DNA of 64,000 nucleotides from Dimorphilus gyrociliatus (GCA_904063045.1 CAJFCJ010000013.1:294623-358622), one strand, 5' to 3'; positions 39,085-50,774 are shown, counted from the first letter of the stretch. The notes: generated from the sequence alone by a model not told the origin. Numbers and translations are program-made.

Positions 39085-39435
39085 ATTTAGGAACGTTGGG
39101 TTAAAAATAAAAGTTACATTATTTTTTTCTCTTGAAATTACCGGGGCCTTAAATTTAGTAGCTATTTATGCTAGACGGTGCTCTAAGTGTTAATGCATCT
39201 CAACCCAAAAGTGTTCGTCTTTGCTGTTCCCTTTTATTACATAATACGGCAGCTGAATATCCTACTTCTTATTAAATGTGCTAACAATAAAACGTTTTTT
39301 ACGGGGGCTGATGATATTTATTAATGCATCATAATCTAAATGAATCGTAGCTTAACATGTTGTTTTTGGCATGCGCTATATTTCATTTAGAAAACAACAG
39401 TTCAAGTATTGTGAAATGAATCAACTTTTGACCGG
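39085..39435. other. Convergent 3' region between GTPase and ILRUN
   Basis: About 350 bases between two stop codons on opposite strands, presumably overlapping 3' UTRs. AATAAA-type signals occur near 39104 and 39288. Nothing else seen. Confidence 0.6.
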
Positions 39436-40389
39436 TTATTTGTTCATATTTTCGTCGTTATCTGCCATCTGCGGACAATCATCGTAGTCGGGCTTTATTG
39501 GAGAAATGTCGAAATTCTGCAATGGGGTACCGGTTGAAGATAAAGGCATTTGCAACAGCGGTGGAGTTACTGATCCAACGTTAGGTAAAAACTGGAAAGA
39601 AGCAAAGGCTTTTATCAAAAAGAAATATACTAAGATTAAGTGATATACAAACATCGCTATTCGTTCGAGGTCTAGGAGGAGTGGCGAAAGGATTCAAGAC
39701 AGCACCATTATTTGGCGGAACTTTCGCCACCTGCTTCGGAGAATCTATATTGTCAATACCTTGAGTAACACCTAGAATACCATTTGATTCGACACTTAAA
39801 ATCACCCATATTATCTCGCCAAATGCCAAACCATTTGGAGAGAACGTTCGAAACTTTCCTTCATACATGCCAGTTTCAGGCGGGCTGAGCAAATTTAAAC
39901 TTACACGATGCGACTCATTCGGCTCTAACGGATGTAAACGAACAACAGTTTCGCAGGAAAATTTTTCACCTTGGGAATGTGCGAAATAACACCCGATGGG
40001 CCATTTTTCGTTTCCGTTATTACATATATGCCAGGTTTTTACGAATGAAGTCGCAGGGGTAATGGCCTCACCTTCACCGAGGGTAATATCTTTTATTAAA
40101 GCCATATTAGGAAGAGGTGGTTGCATGAAATCATAAAATGCACAAACCGCAGCTTGAATATTCCTATTGAGATATATATATTTTTTTATTAAGCAAAAAA
40201 TATATATATGAAGATAGAAACTAACCAATTTGTCATATCTAAGTAAAATGCACATCCTTCGTTGCTAATCTGGTTATTTAGTAGTTGCCTGAGCTGTAAA
40301 ATTAAAACATCTTTATCCTCCGTGTTCATTTCTCTAAACTGCCTCAGCAAATTCGACTCAATCGGATCATTGGAACCATCCGTCTCCAT
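39436..40389 (-). CDS. ILRUN: ILRUN (C6orf106) orthologue
   Basis: Three exons (40226-40389, 39653-40163, 39436-39591) join in phase to 276 residues; the human protein has about 298. The N-terminal UBA-like part is well conserved: DKDVLILQLRQLL, CAFYLDMTNW, then NIQAAVCAFYDF. The FW (NBR1-like) domain follows: TLGEGEAITPATSFVKTW, NGNEKWPIGC, MYEGKFRTFSPNGLAFG, and GEIIWVILSVE with GVTQ. The C-terminal part is Pro/Ser-rich and disordered. In mammals ILRUN modulates IRF3/p300-driven antiviral and cytokine transcription and lipid metabolism. That role is family knowledge and may not hold here. The ATG at 40389 is chosen over the upstream in-frame TTG. The gene lies tail-to-head behind ATG101 on the same strand with a 353-base gap. 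Confidence 0.95.
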
Positions 40390-40742
40390 TATGTTCAAAT
40401 TCGATTCAAATTTTTCAACACTCGATTATGATCATAACCTATTAAAAGTAAAGCAGTTATAGAATTAGAAAAATCTTGAATAATTCCATTAGGCGAAAGA
40501 TTAGTGAAATTATCATACAAATTGCAAAATAGCTCATACGTTCATCAGATCGGAAGTCAACGGAAAAATACCAGTTATGACCGATACGAAAATAACTTTT
40601 ATCGGGCGATAATGTAAATTTGCGGGAAATTCAAAATAAATATTTATTGGTAAAATGATTCACAAATAACGAATACATGTGCAACAAATAGTAACGATTA
40701 CAAATTAATTTTCCATTAATTAAATACAGACAAAAATAGAAT
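40390..40742. other. Gap between ATG101 stop and ILRUN start
   Basis: Contains the ATG101 3' UTR and the ILRUN promoter/5' UTR on the minus strand. CGGAAGT at 40552-40558 is ETS-like. No coding exon. Confidence 0.55.
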
Positions 40743-41946
40743 TCAAAGCTGTAAAGTATCCTTGAAAAAACGGCGGACTGTTGTACCAACGGAAGAAGCC
40801 GATAATGACATGTCGTGTGTTATCTAAAATCAAAATTTATATTTATAAAACATAAAAATAGAAATATTAGTTTTAAAGACTAACTCTATGCAGGTAAGGT
40901 TGTACATCGGGATAGCTGGTATCAAAAATGAGATCAAGATCGCGAGCGCTTGTCATTTTCGGTACATAATCGTGCCTGTCCATAGCCTGAGATATTTGCA
41001 GAATTTTTGCCCTTGCAGCTTCACCAACTGACTTATGAAACTCTTGACGTTCCAATTCATTATTCAAATTTATTATATTCAATCGGGTTGTCCATACTTC
41101 CCATGGAGTACATTCGGATGGGAATGGCCAACGTGCCTTTCTCTTTTGATAAAATTCTAACGAAATTGCGCCCGATGTTTCCAATTCATTTGGACTGATT
41201 GAACATTGAAAAAGAGACACTTCCCGCTTAACGGCGGCATCCAACTCATCAGATCCCAGCCTAACCTAAAAATTGAAATAAAAAAACCATTTACTTTTAT
41301 GCTTCTTCTATATTAAACTATTATTAAGATCATTACATAGGTACAGTCAATGTAATCACAATCAACATCAACAATACCAATTGAACCAATAGTATAGTTT
41401 CTGCAGCCTTGTTGAAAATGAATCTGTTAATTTCGGATATTTGATTATAATTAAATCTCTTAGAGATAAGCAGATTGTTAACGAACCTTTCCCATACTAC
41501 GATGGAACAGTAAAGAATGGAAAATGCCTATTTGAAAATGTCAATTAAGGAAAAACTTAAAACTATAAATGGATATTTACGTACATTGCAGAACCTCTTC
41601 GACTTGCCGACCTTCCACCGTCTGTAATAAGACATAAATTAATGTAATTATTAAGACAACGTTATATCAATTAAAAATAGATCTTATAATGGAATTATTT
41701 TCTATTTAGCATTTTATGTTAATATATAAAAATTAGGGATAGCTATTTTAAAAAATCATTTACATTTCGACGAGAAATCTATGTAAAACAGTTTATTTCC
41801 AAAAGAAATTCCATATTATCGCTCGTTATGAATCTTATAGGATACATTCGAGTGTATAATGTAAAGTAGATTCACAATATAGCCGAAAGAAATAAACGTT
41901 TCAGAATAATACTTACAAACTCAAAAACATGTGATCTAGCGTTCAT
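40743..41946 (-). CDS. ATG101: ATG101, HORMA-domain subunit of the ULK/Atg1 autophagy complex
   Basis: Binds ATG13 through its HORMA domain and recruits downstream autophagy factors at the initiation site. Six exons (41917-41946, 41585-41621, 41487-41527, 41337-41423, 40885-41265, 40743-40823) join in phase to 218 residues, the same length as human ATG101. Conserved landmarks: MNARSHVFEFTVEGRQVEEV at the start, YTIGSIG, VDVDCDYID, SLEFYQKRKARWPF with the WF finger (W-P-F) intact, PWEVWT, DRHDYVPKM, VQPYLHR, and the last exon GTTVRRFFKDTLQL. Several exons are under 45 bases and would be missed by ORF searching. The gene is divergent from the PRAS40-like gene across 320 bases. Confidence 0.97.
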
Positions 41947-42266
41947 GTTAATCAGGGAGAAACATTTGTTTGTTTACAAAATACGACAAGTCTCGAATGA
42001 GCTTCGTATTTAGTATTTAATGGTGTCCACAGTATTTAGTATGGTATGTGATCCCTCCTCCGTTTTACGCATAACCGGCTGCTGCAGTTGAATGGTGTGC
42101 ATACTTCATTTTATGTGACGAAATTACGGCAAGTAGTAATCTTTAGGCTTTTCCAAGAAGAACGGCGAGTTTTCGGTAAACAATTTTATTGTGTCTAAAT
42201 AATTCGAATAGTATAGTTTTAATCTGTATTTAAATTACAGTGGGACAGAGGAGAAATATACGGAAA
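41947..42266. promoter_or_regulatory. Shared divergent promoter, ATG101 / PRAS40-like
   Basis: The two start codons are 320 bases apart on opposite strands. On the plus side a noncoding first exon ends at the donor at 42176 (TTTTCG|GTAAAC) and the acceptor is at 42240 (ATTACAG), a 65-base 5' UTR intron. Little room is left for separate promoters, so a bidirectional one is inferred. Confidence 0.6.
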
Positions 42267-44081
42267 ATGGAAAAATATCATTGTCCATGCTGGAACGTCT
42301 GCCTGAGAGTGAAAAAACATTCATCAAAGGAGCTACCAGATGACCTTCCTGCTAATGATTCGTTTTTCTCTTTGCAATTGGTAGATGTGCACTTGCCCGC
42401 AGCTGACGTCTCTTGGGTAAGTAAAAGTATCGAGTAGTCAACATATAGTTCTCACACCATATCTCCTGTGTAAACTATTCAGAAGTATGAAAGTCTCGTT
42501 GAAATATCAGCTGTTCAAGATTGGATTATAAGAAGGTGTGCTAACTGCAATACCTATTTATATGCCGAAGAAATAGCTTCAGATATGTCAACTTTTCTAA
42601 TGAACGCAAATCTAAAGGTTGATAAATAATAGCAACTATTTTTATCCTCGTTTTTCTAAATGGCCTCTCTATTTATTAATAGAAAAACGAGAATGAAGAA
42701 GAAATCGAAAAGTCGATCAACTATTCGCCTGTCTATAAAATCGTTATTGATAGCAGGAACATAAAACTCCCGCCTTCAAATGTGTTTCGTAAGCGAACTA
42801 AACTAAAAATAAGAAAATATAATATAATGTAACAAAAAAAACAAACGTAACGAAATTTTTTAAGTGTTACAAACTTTTAAAAACAAATAAAAGCATTAAA
42901 AATAATAGTTATAACGTTAGGATATACCGTCTTTAACTTTTAAATTTTAAAACAGAATTCGATGCTGAATCTTCCATAACAAACAAATATATTGAAGAAA
43001 ATATGGAGCTTTATCAAGAATACTTGAAAAAGGAAAAAATTAAAATGGAGGAACGTATAAGGTAATTCAATAAATATTGAAATAAATACTTAAATTAAAT
43101 TCGAAGTAATTGTGCTCTTTGACCGAGATTTTTGGTAGTAAACAGATACTTTATATCCAACCGCCTTTTTCATGTCCGGTTAATACTTCTTATTCTAATA
43201 TTTCAGACAATATCAGGAGGAAGAAAAAAATCGTTTTGAAGTTCTTGTGGCTAAAGCTCACAAAGATAAATGTGCTCTGAATAGGTATCAATATGGCAAT
43301 TTATAACTTAATTATTCAGAGATCATATTTCTGATATTATACATGTAATCTGTCAACTCTAGTTTACGATAATTTATATATTTGTGTCTAAATATGCTCT
43401 TATCAACAATTTTGCCCTCTTTAACAGACTCGTGCTAAGTTTGTCAAAGAATGAAAATGCAGCTTCAGATACAGAATCTATAGGTTTGTAACTTGAATTG
43501 AAACAAAACGTCTAACAGGAATATTTTTTGTTATTAATTTATTCAGCTAAAGCTGCAGAGAAGGTAGACAACTGTTGTCCTTTTTTCATTATCCATTAGT
43601 AATTTTTTAATCGCAGAAATCAAGTCCAGCTGTGATAAAGAAAAGGTCTAAAGGTCCTGATGATGATTTTTTTGATATTGAAATGGAAGAGGAAGAGGGA
43701 AATCAATCCCTGGATGACTTGGATGACGAAACGGATTATAAGACAGAGGTGTTCAATGCAGAAAGATCAGGAGGCGATTTTGACAAGAGAGATAGATGGA
43801 ATATTAAACAGGAAGCAGTTGGTGAATCTTATTCAACAGCAGCAATTAATATTTCATCACTTTCGGACAATAAGAGACTGGAAAGAACGAGATCGTGTCT
43901 TGATGATGATGACGATGCTATTCCGGTCGATATTGCTCGTAGTATGAAGGAGTTATCTTTGTCTCTTCACAAGAATTACGACTCTTATGTTTTTGGCGAA
44001 AGACCAAAGAGTAAGAGAGCTAATGCTTCTGAAATTGCAAGTTCTATGGTGGCTAATAGAAAAGACAGTGAAGACTTTTAA
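42267..44081 (+). CDS. PRAS40/Lobe-like TORC1 component (AKT1S1 family)
   Basis: Eight exons (42267-42416, 42483-42617, 42683-42788, 42956-43061, 43207-43284, 43428-43483, 43547-43563, 43617-44081) join in phase to 370 residues. The N-terminus has paired Cys motifs (CPCWNVC near residue 6, CANC near residue 68) that may bind a metal. The middle (about 115-170) is charged coiled coil. The C-terminal half is acidic and disordered and holds FDIEM, a good match to the TOR-signalling (TOS) motif, at about residue 233. A conserved module follows: IARSMKEL, YDSYVFGERPK, RANASEI. It aligns with the PRAS40 end containing the Akt site RPRLNT, but the target Thr is Ala here. PRAS40 is a raptor-bound inhibitor and substrate of TORC1. 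The assignment rests on the C-terminal module and TOS motif. Confidence 0.7.
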
Positions 44082-44921
44082 AATCATTACGTTTTTAGAT
44101 ACCCTTTTGAACAAGTAATTTTTTTTTTTGTTATTCTTCAATTTACGTATAAACAAAAATGCTTTTAGTTATTTACAGCGAAAACAGTTGATGGGTGCTT
44201 TTTCAAAAAAAAATGTTGGTGTACGTTTTTGTGTTTCGTTTCACTTGAAATTGTTTTAGAAATAAGATTAATTAATGCCAACTTATAGAGCGTCACCGTT
44301 AATATTTAAATGAAATTTTTCGCACTATCTATGCAGTATTTAAAGAAATTCTGAGGTTTCTAATAAATTAATTTTGAAAGGTTATATTTTAAAATATGAA
44401 TTAAAATCAATATTTTATATTTCCCGCTGATCTTGGACTGTATAACTTATAGGAATCACTTTCGTTTATTACATCCGGGTTACATGCGCAATTTATCTAT
44501 TGCGCACAGCACCATAACAGCTATACAGTCGTCAACGATTTTGGCAATTTTATTCTTTCAAATCGTAAGTATCAATCGCTGTCAAAGACATGTATGGTAC
44601 AAATCTAAACGATTTATTAAATAACCAATTTTCAAATATTATTAAAAATCCAGACATGTTTAAGAAACTATTTAATGATTGCGTCAATTAGGCTCCGGAC
44701 TTTTCAGACTCATATATTTATGGAATTTTTTAAGTAAAGAAAACGCCTAAAACGAATCAAGGTTGTCAATTTCGCCTATATATTAGTTTAACAATATGTT
44801 TGAAGATTAGTCTATTTTTAGAGTTATTTCTGATGAATCAAGCGCGATTTAAAATGTTCTTGGTTTCACCTATTAACAAAATCTTTCATTACAGTTAAAG
44901 ATCATCTAAAGCTTTGTCAAT
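44082..44921 (+). promoter_or_regulatory. Intergenic plus CNOT4 promoter and noncoding first exon
   Basis: About 840 bases. A likely 5' UTR exon ends near 44563 at a strong donor (AATC|GTAAGT). An acceptor at 44894 (TTACAG) precedes the CNOT4 ATG by 27 bases. The short ORF that appears here is just this leader read in one frame. The rest is AT-rich 3' flank of the PRAS40-like gene. Confidence 0.5.
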
Positions 44922-47900
44922 ATGTCTTTCGGAGAAGATCAACCAGAAGTATGTTTGTTTATATTTATACTACAATACTCCCTAAATTAACGTTGCGATC
45001 TGCTCAAAAATTAAAGCAAATTCATGACTACATCTCTATTGTAAAAGAATATTCTTATTTTATCGTCCACCCGGAATGCCTATAAAATAATTTTTTTAAA
45101 TTGACAGTATTAAACAATGTTTAATACTGTTTATTCTTACGCAACTATGTCAGATAGAACTCACTGAGCTGATAGTGCTCAATGTGTCGTTAAAGAAACG
45201 ACCACATTGAGCACATAATTAGTACTACTCATTTGTCACTGCTACCTCATAGCAAGAACGAATATAATATTTAACAAAATGTCGAAGGTAAAGTTTTATA
45301 TAAAAACAGTAGTTTAAAATTGAATTTACTAGTTATTTTCTACATTATTGTATAACATAATTTAAGAATTATTAATTACCATTTTTTTTAATGCACAAAA
45401 AGTCATTTGAAAGTCAAAATGAGTACTTTTTTGGGTAGCGGGAAGAAAACGTGGTCTCATAATTTTTTTTTTCACATTTCCAATAGATATTGAGGCTAAA
45501 CATGCTCTAATAAGGCGCCAATTTATAAATGTATCGTTATACATTAATATTTTTCGCTTAAAAAAAACAAAAACGGTTTTACCAGAATTGTCGAGAAAGG
45601 TCTAACGACTTTCAATTTTTTCCCATAATTCTTTGTGACGTCATTGAAGCTTTTTTTTTTTAAAAATTCAAATTCAATTTGCCCAGTAAAAGGGCAATAG
45701 GTGAAAACATGATTATATTATGTATAGACTTGAATAAATATTAAAGATATAGATTTAAAAAAACTGTTTAATTACTTGAAGAATACTTACTATGGTGAAA
45801 AGTAACAAAGTTATAAGTATATATATATACGTGTACTGTATATTTACTTATAATTGAAATTAATGTCTAGTCATTTAATATGTATCTGAGAGAATCTTTT
45901 TTATAAGAGATGGAATTGACTGCCGACTTGATTAAGGAAATACATTCTGGAAACAAGACATTAAATCTTTTATAAGTGAAATTTTAGATTTTCCGTTGAG
46001 CTTTGATCTACAGTGAAAGAAAAAATATTTTCAAGTTAGCTTCTTAAGGAAACTGTACAGATTAATCCTTTTTTAAAAAATACTATGTTTTATTTTTTAT
46101 ACTTAAGATTTGCCTTTGATTTTTGAGCTAAAAGATAGATGGCAAAAGCTCATATATGCGTTTATTTAGACGACACGAACTTTTCTATAACATCCAAGTT
46201 TTATATACTATATCGAATATCTTTTGCATTTAGTCATACTTTTCGAGCCAAAATCAAAGCGTTTAATGAACGCTTTTGTCTTGTATAAATATAACAATAG
46301 TTTATTAACTCTCGGCTAATAATCCATTGACTATTTTTATTTTAGTGCCCACTCTGTATGGAAAGTTTCGAACCAGACGACCTGAGTTTTTTTCCCTGTA
46401 CTTGTGGTTATCAAGTAAGCAAAGTTTTTACATTTTCATAAATTTGATCTCTTACACTCATTGATATATAATTAATTATTCATTAATAGATTTGCCGTTT
46501 TTGTTGGCATCGGTTACGAACGGAGGAAAATGGCTCCAATGGTCTGTGCCCGGCCTGTCGTAAGCAATACGCAGAAGATCCCGCTGAATTTAAACCACTC
46601 AGCGAAGATGAAGTAAATACAAAAAATAATTTCTTAGACTACTTTTTAATGGTTTTTTTTTTTCAATTTTATAAAAAGGTGCATCGTATCAAAAAGGAGA
46701 GGCGGTTGCAAGATTCTCAAAGAAAACATAAAGCAGCCGAAAGTCGTAAACATTTAGCAAACGTTCGTGTGATGCAACATAATCTCGTCTTCGTTGTCGG
46801 CTTACCTCCTCGATTGGCCGACTCGGAAATTTTAAAGAAACAAGAATATTTCGGAAAATTTGGAAAAATTCATAAGGTCGTCATTAATCCCTCAACCAAC
46901 TACGCTTCAACCCAGGTTTGTTAATTATTCTATATTATAATTTTACATCGTAAATGATGCAAAATTGTAGTATAAAGCATATCTTGAACTTTTTTTTTTA
47001 ATCCGATTTCTCTGTGAAATAAATATAAAGTGTCTTATCTATATCTCTATATAGGGCAAAGTTAAAGACAAGGTATCAATAGTAGTTTCCCAGTTAAAAT
47101 TTTTTATTTTTTCTGTTTTTTTACCCCTATGGCCCTTTATAAATTTCTAAAGCTGTTTTTGTTTTACTTTGTTGCTTGATTAATGACTTTTTCTCACACC
47201 TCAATGTATTCTTCTGTTGACCCTGGTTTTCTGATCTTATCAAAACAATTTTTTTTAATATTGAACGTTTTACAGGGGCCCAGCGTCAGTGCTTATGTGA
47301 CGTTTATGAAATCCGAAGACGCTCTGAAAGCCATTCGGAATGTTAACAATATACACGTTGATGGAAGAACATTAAAGGTCTCTCTTGGTACAACGAAATA
47401 CTGTAGTCACTTTCTCAAAGGCTCGGCGTGTACAAAGACTGATTGCATGTACTTACACGAATTGGGCGATCAGAATGCTAGTTTTACAAAAGAGGAAATG
47501 CAACAGGGGAGACATTTGGAATACGAACAAAAACTTTTCGATCTATATACCCATAATAAAAGGTTTGAAAACGTTTCTCTAACATTTTTTTTATTTTTAT
47601 ACTGGAAAAAAAGAAGTACTAAAACTCGTTACGTATTTTTATTAAAAGTAGAAAATTTACTGAATGTACGCAAGAAGAAAAACCTGAACCGATAAATCAT
47701 ATAGTTGAAGAAAATATCGACCGATTAAAAAAGCATTTAAATACTAATGGCAGAATAAAAAATGATGTAACTTATGTGAATGGAGCACAAAATGGTTTGG
47801 CAAAGCCGCATTCAACATTAGATGTATTAGGACATGACAACGCAATATCGAGATTATCACCTAACAGTAGTAATTCGCCCTATTCATCCTTTTCCTCTTC

Positions 47901-48829
47901 ATCATCTCCAACAGAAATAAGTTCAAAATCGGAAGTGAGTAATACAACCAAACCTGGTCATAATTCAAATTCTACAGCCGAAATTCGAGCACAACCAATA
48001 TTTAGAGAATTACAAAACCCTCTGCCAAGCCACTGGCATATCGAAAGAGAGCTTTTATCTAGCAATCATGACGATGACTTAGGTAAAGTTGAGAATAGCT
48101 TTTTATTTTTATTAAAGATATATATTCGAACTGATAAACGATTATTTCACCCAGGTTTTGATCCTTGGGCAGAATCTGCCAAAGGCTTAGCGGATTTGGT
48201 TCAGAGAGAAACCAATAGAAAGAATTTAGCAGCTGTTAACCAAAGCTTACCAAATGTTGAGCAACGTACGGAACTTAGAAAGCCGCCGATGTATCCATGG
48301 GCTACAAACGGAGTTGGAATTGGCAATGGTTCACTCAGTTATCCAGTAGTTGAAAATGGTCTCTGCAGGAATAATCTATTTCATAATATTCAACCTCCCT
48401 TTCCAATGATGAAAGAGGATGAAGTTGAAGAACGTGAGAACGACGAACTGCTTAACGCCTGCATGAACCTAAATGCCCAGGAGACATCGAACCTTCAACA
48501 AAACACGCAAACTACTCGAGAACTTCAAGAGGGTTTTAGGGCCCTTCTTCCTGCTGGCGTCAATATTCGATTTGGTAATTCAGACAATGTCAAAACCCAA
48601 TCCAATGGAAGACATCTGTGGTACGATCACGTCTTTCAACAGACTTTTAACGATCCGGCTATTGTCAGCGCAGGTAACAATATTAGAGAAACTGTTATTA
48701 CAAAAGAAATAATATGCAATTTTATTTGTAGGTATTTCCTTAAATGGTCATTATAACAATAATATGGTCAACTTCGATCGAATGCCACCTCCCGGCTTCA
48801 GCTCTCCCAATGTCATCGAACAAAACTGA
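44922..48829 (+). CDS. CNOT4: CNOT4, RING E3 ubiquitin ligase of the CCR4-NOT complex
   Basis: Eight coding exons (44922-44948, 46346-46414, 46490-46612, 46679-46915, 47276-47562, 47652-48082, 48155-48673, 48732-48829) join in phase to 596 residues, within the family range. Domains in order: C4C4 RING (CPLCMESFEPDD, CRFCWHRLR, LCPACRK) at residues 10-55; basic coiled linker; RRM (LVFVVGLPPRLAD to LKVSLGTTKYC) at about 100-190; CCCH finger (CSHFLKGSACTKTDCMYLH); then a long disordered tail with the GFDPWAESAKGLADLV motif. It ubiquitinates stalled-ribosome and proteasome substrates and links to mRNA decay. Intron 1 is 1.4 kb, unusually long here, and carries hairpins. The start of exon 6 can be 47652 or 47649, both in frame. 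An 18-base candidate microexon lies in the RRM intron. Confidence 0.95.
45104..45214. repeat. Two adjacent hairpin-forming inverted repeats in CNOT4 intron 1
   Basis: First: 12-base perfect arms at 45104-45115 and 45119-45130 around a 3-base loop. Second: arms GTGCTCAATGTG (45175-45186) and CACATTGAGCAC (45203-45214), with an inner TCGTT/AACGA pairing after a one-base bulge, giving about 17 base pairs over 40 bases. No target-site duplication was recognised. Confidence 0.75.
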
Positions 48830-49143
48830 AAGCACGACGAAAATGGTAAAGTTTTTAAGGATGATCATTAAAGAAAAGGATATATATATATATCTATATA
48901 TGTATGTATATGTATATGTATATATATATATATATTTATTTATATTTTATTAAATTTATATATATATATATATATAAATATATATATACAAGTCTATATA
49001 TGTATACCAAATATATCAACATGTATTCCTATGAATACATATATGTTTTTATAACACGTGTGTCCATTGCATATGTGTATCGTATATGTATTTGAATTTA
49101 TATATGTCGAATATATAAAATATATATATATATGTTTGTAGAC

Positions 49144-49178
<35 letters not shown>

Positions 49179-49424
49179 CATAAAATATTTATAAAAATTC
49201 GAATTGTTGGAAATAAACAAGAAAAGCTGAATACAGAGATATAAGAGACTTAACTGATGTTTTAATTTAGTCATTAGCTCAACGTACCGGAAATAAGATA
49301 AACTCCTGATTAAGACGCCTATTATCTGAAAGACGTTTATTGGTAAAAGAACGTACTTGGAACATAAAATTTGAAAACGTTTAGAAGAAGAAAAACGAGA
49401 AAAGTACGACAATGTAAACTAATA
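48830..49424. repeat. TA-rich simple-sequence block between CNOT4 and BRICHOS gene
   Basis: Nearly continuous TA/TG microsatellite from about 48878 to 49185, then about 240 bases of AT-rich 3' flank of the minus-strand BRICHOS gene. ORFs in it are Tyr/Ile repeat translations. Confidence 0.85.
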
Positions 49425-50297
49425 CTATTGAAATGCAGACGGATCACAGATATATATAGTAAAGCCTGAAGAACATGGTATAGCGCTGCATTCTTTGCGG
49501 ATCGTTGACGAAGTTCCATTCACTACAGTCATGCTAGAATTATATGGATAGATGAAATACATATCGCGACCTCGACAATGCTTGGTCAATTGATGATCAG
49601 TCACAAAATCGACGAGACTTTTTTCGAGCTTAGACTCATCTGCTACATACTTCTTAGCTGTCATTTTGACTGTCCTATTCTGGTGAGATTCGAGGCTTTC
49701 TGCGTCCTCGTCGAACGTGTCGCGCAGTCTTTGCAGGTAGCATTCATCTTTTGTTACATCCAGGTAGGCGGCAAATTGCTATAGGATAGAAAATAATTCT
49801 ACCATTAAAGCAGCCAACGCTTTCAGCGTGGATAGTAATTAATGACGTACCGCTTTATAATCCATTAATATCTGTGTTTCGTCCATATTTTTGGTTTTAT
49901 TACTATGCATTGTTATACATTTTTCCTCAAAGTTTATTTGCGAGGTTTGCGTAACTGGTTGATCTCTGTTGTCTAGTAGCTGAACAACAATAGGTCTACC
50001 CAACTGTGTTGGCCGGCGGGCATAGATTACGGCTAGGGCGATGACGGCGCCGAGTAGAGCAAGGGAAAATAGCACGAATGTTACGGACATGAAGACAAAT
50101 AACCTCCTGCTAGTCTTTCTCCTTCTATTTGCTAACGTCTTCAATTGGGGAACCTGGATTTCTTTTTCAGCCGAATTAGGTGTATTGAATGCAACATTCT
50201 TACCACCCCCTCCGCCTCCTCCGCCTCCTTTCTTCGAAGCCGCCAATTCATGGCCTTTTTCCTCCTCGTTCCTCGCAGGGTTCCCGAACGCCGTCAT
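49425..50297 (-). CDS. BRICHOS-domain type II membrane protein
   Basis: Two exons (49851-50297, 49425-49778) join in phase over a 72-base intron to 266 residues. The cytoplasmic part has a run of nine Gly and a basic stretch (RRRKTSRR). It is followed by a signal-anchor helix (residues about 69-92) and then an extracellular region. That region fits BRICHOS: CITMHSNKT, then ILMDYKAQFAAYLDVTKDECYLQRL, whose Asp and Cys are the family's conserved residues, with the partner Cys in KHCRGRD. The tail after BRICHOS is about 45 residues with four Cys and no basic cluster. BRICHOS proteins include chondromodulin-like, surfactant-C-like and, in polychaetes, precursors of antimicrobial hairpin peptides. 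The client here cannot be named. It is head-to-head with the Ly6 gene. Confidence 0.75.
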
Positions 50298-50407
50298 GCT
50301 ATCGACTGAACAATCTACTCATCGCCAAACCAGTTTACATTTCTATTTTTCGTCTCGTCCTTTTAGGCGGCCGCTTCAGAAAGTACTCTGCAGTTAGGCG
50401 CTGAGCG
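50298..50407. promoter_or_regulatory. Shared divergent promoter, BRICHOS / Ly6
   Basis: Only 110 bases separate the two start codons on opposite strands, and no introns intervene, so both genes must use this stretch or overlap each other's 5' UTRs. It is more G+C-rich than its surroundings (GCGGCCGC at 50369-50376). Confidence 0.6.
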
Positions 50408-50742
50408 ATGTATCCAGTCTCTCGCCTGCTCGTCTTAGTCCTATTGGCCTTACTTGTAGCTAACAGTGGTAAGCTAAACATTTAATTTTGTTGTTTTTTC
50501 CAACTCCGTTTACAAAGAAAAAAAACACTGAGTAAGATCGTCGTCTTTTCTTTAGTAAAAACAATTTTCATCAAAAAAGAAAAAAAAGAAAGAAAAAAAA
50601 AGCGTCACATTTTGGCGATAACTTTTTTCTTCATTAATTAATTTCACTTTTAGCAGCCAATTCATCAGTAATTTTCTTGTTGGATATAGTATATATACAT
50701 TATTTACAATATTAAAATATTAATATTTCATGTACATAAATA

Positions 50743-50774
<32 letters not shown>

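Noticed and set aside
50041-50404. Plus-strand ORFs over the BRICHOS gene
   Set aside because: Antisense shadows of the glycine run and exon 1; the minus frame carries the membrane and BRICHOS features.
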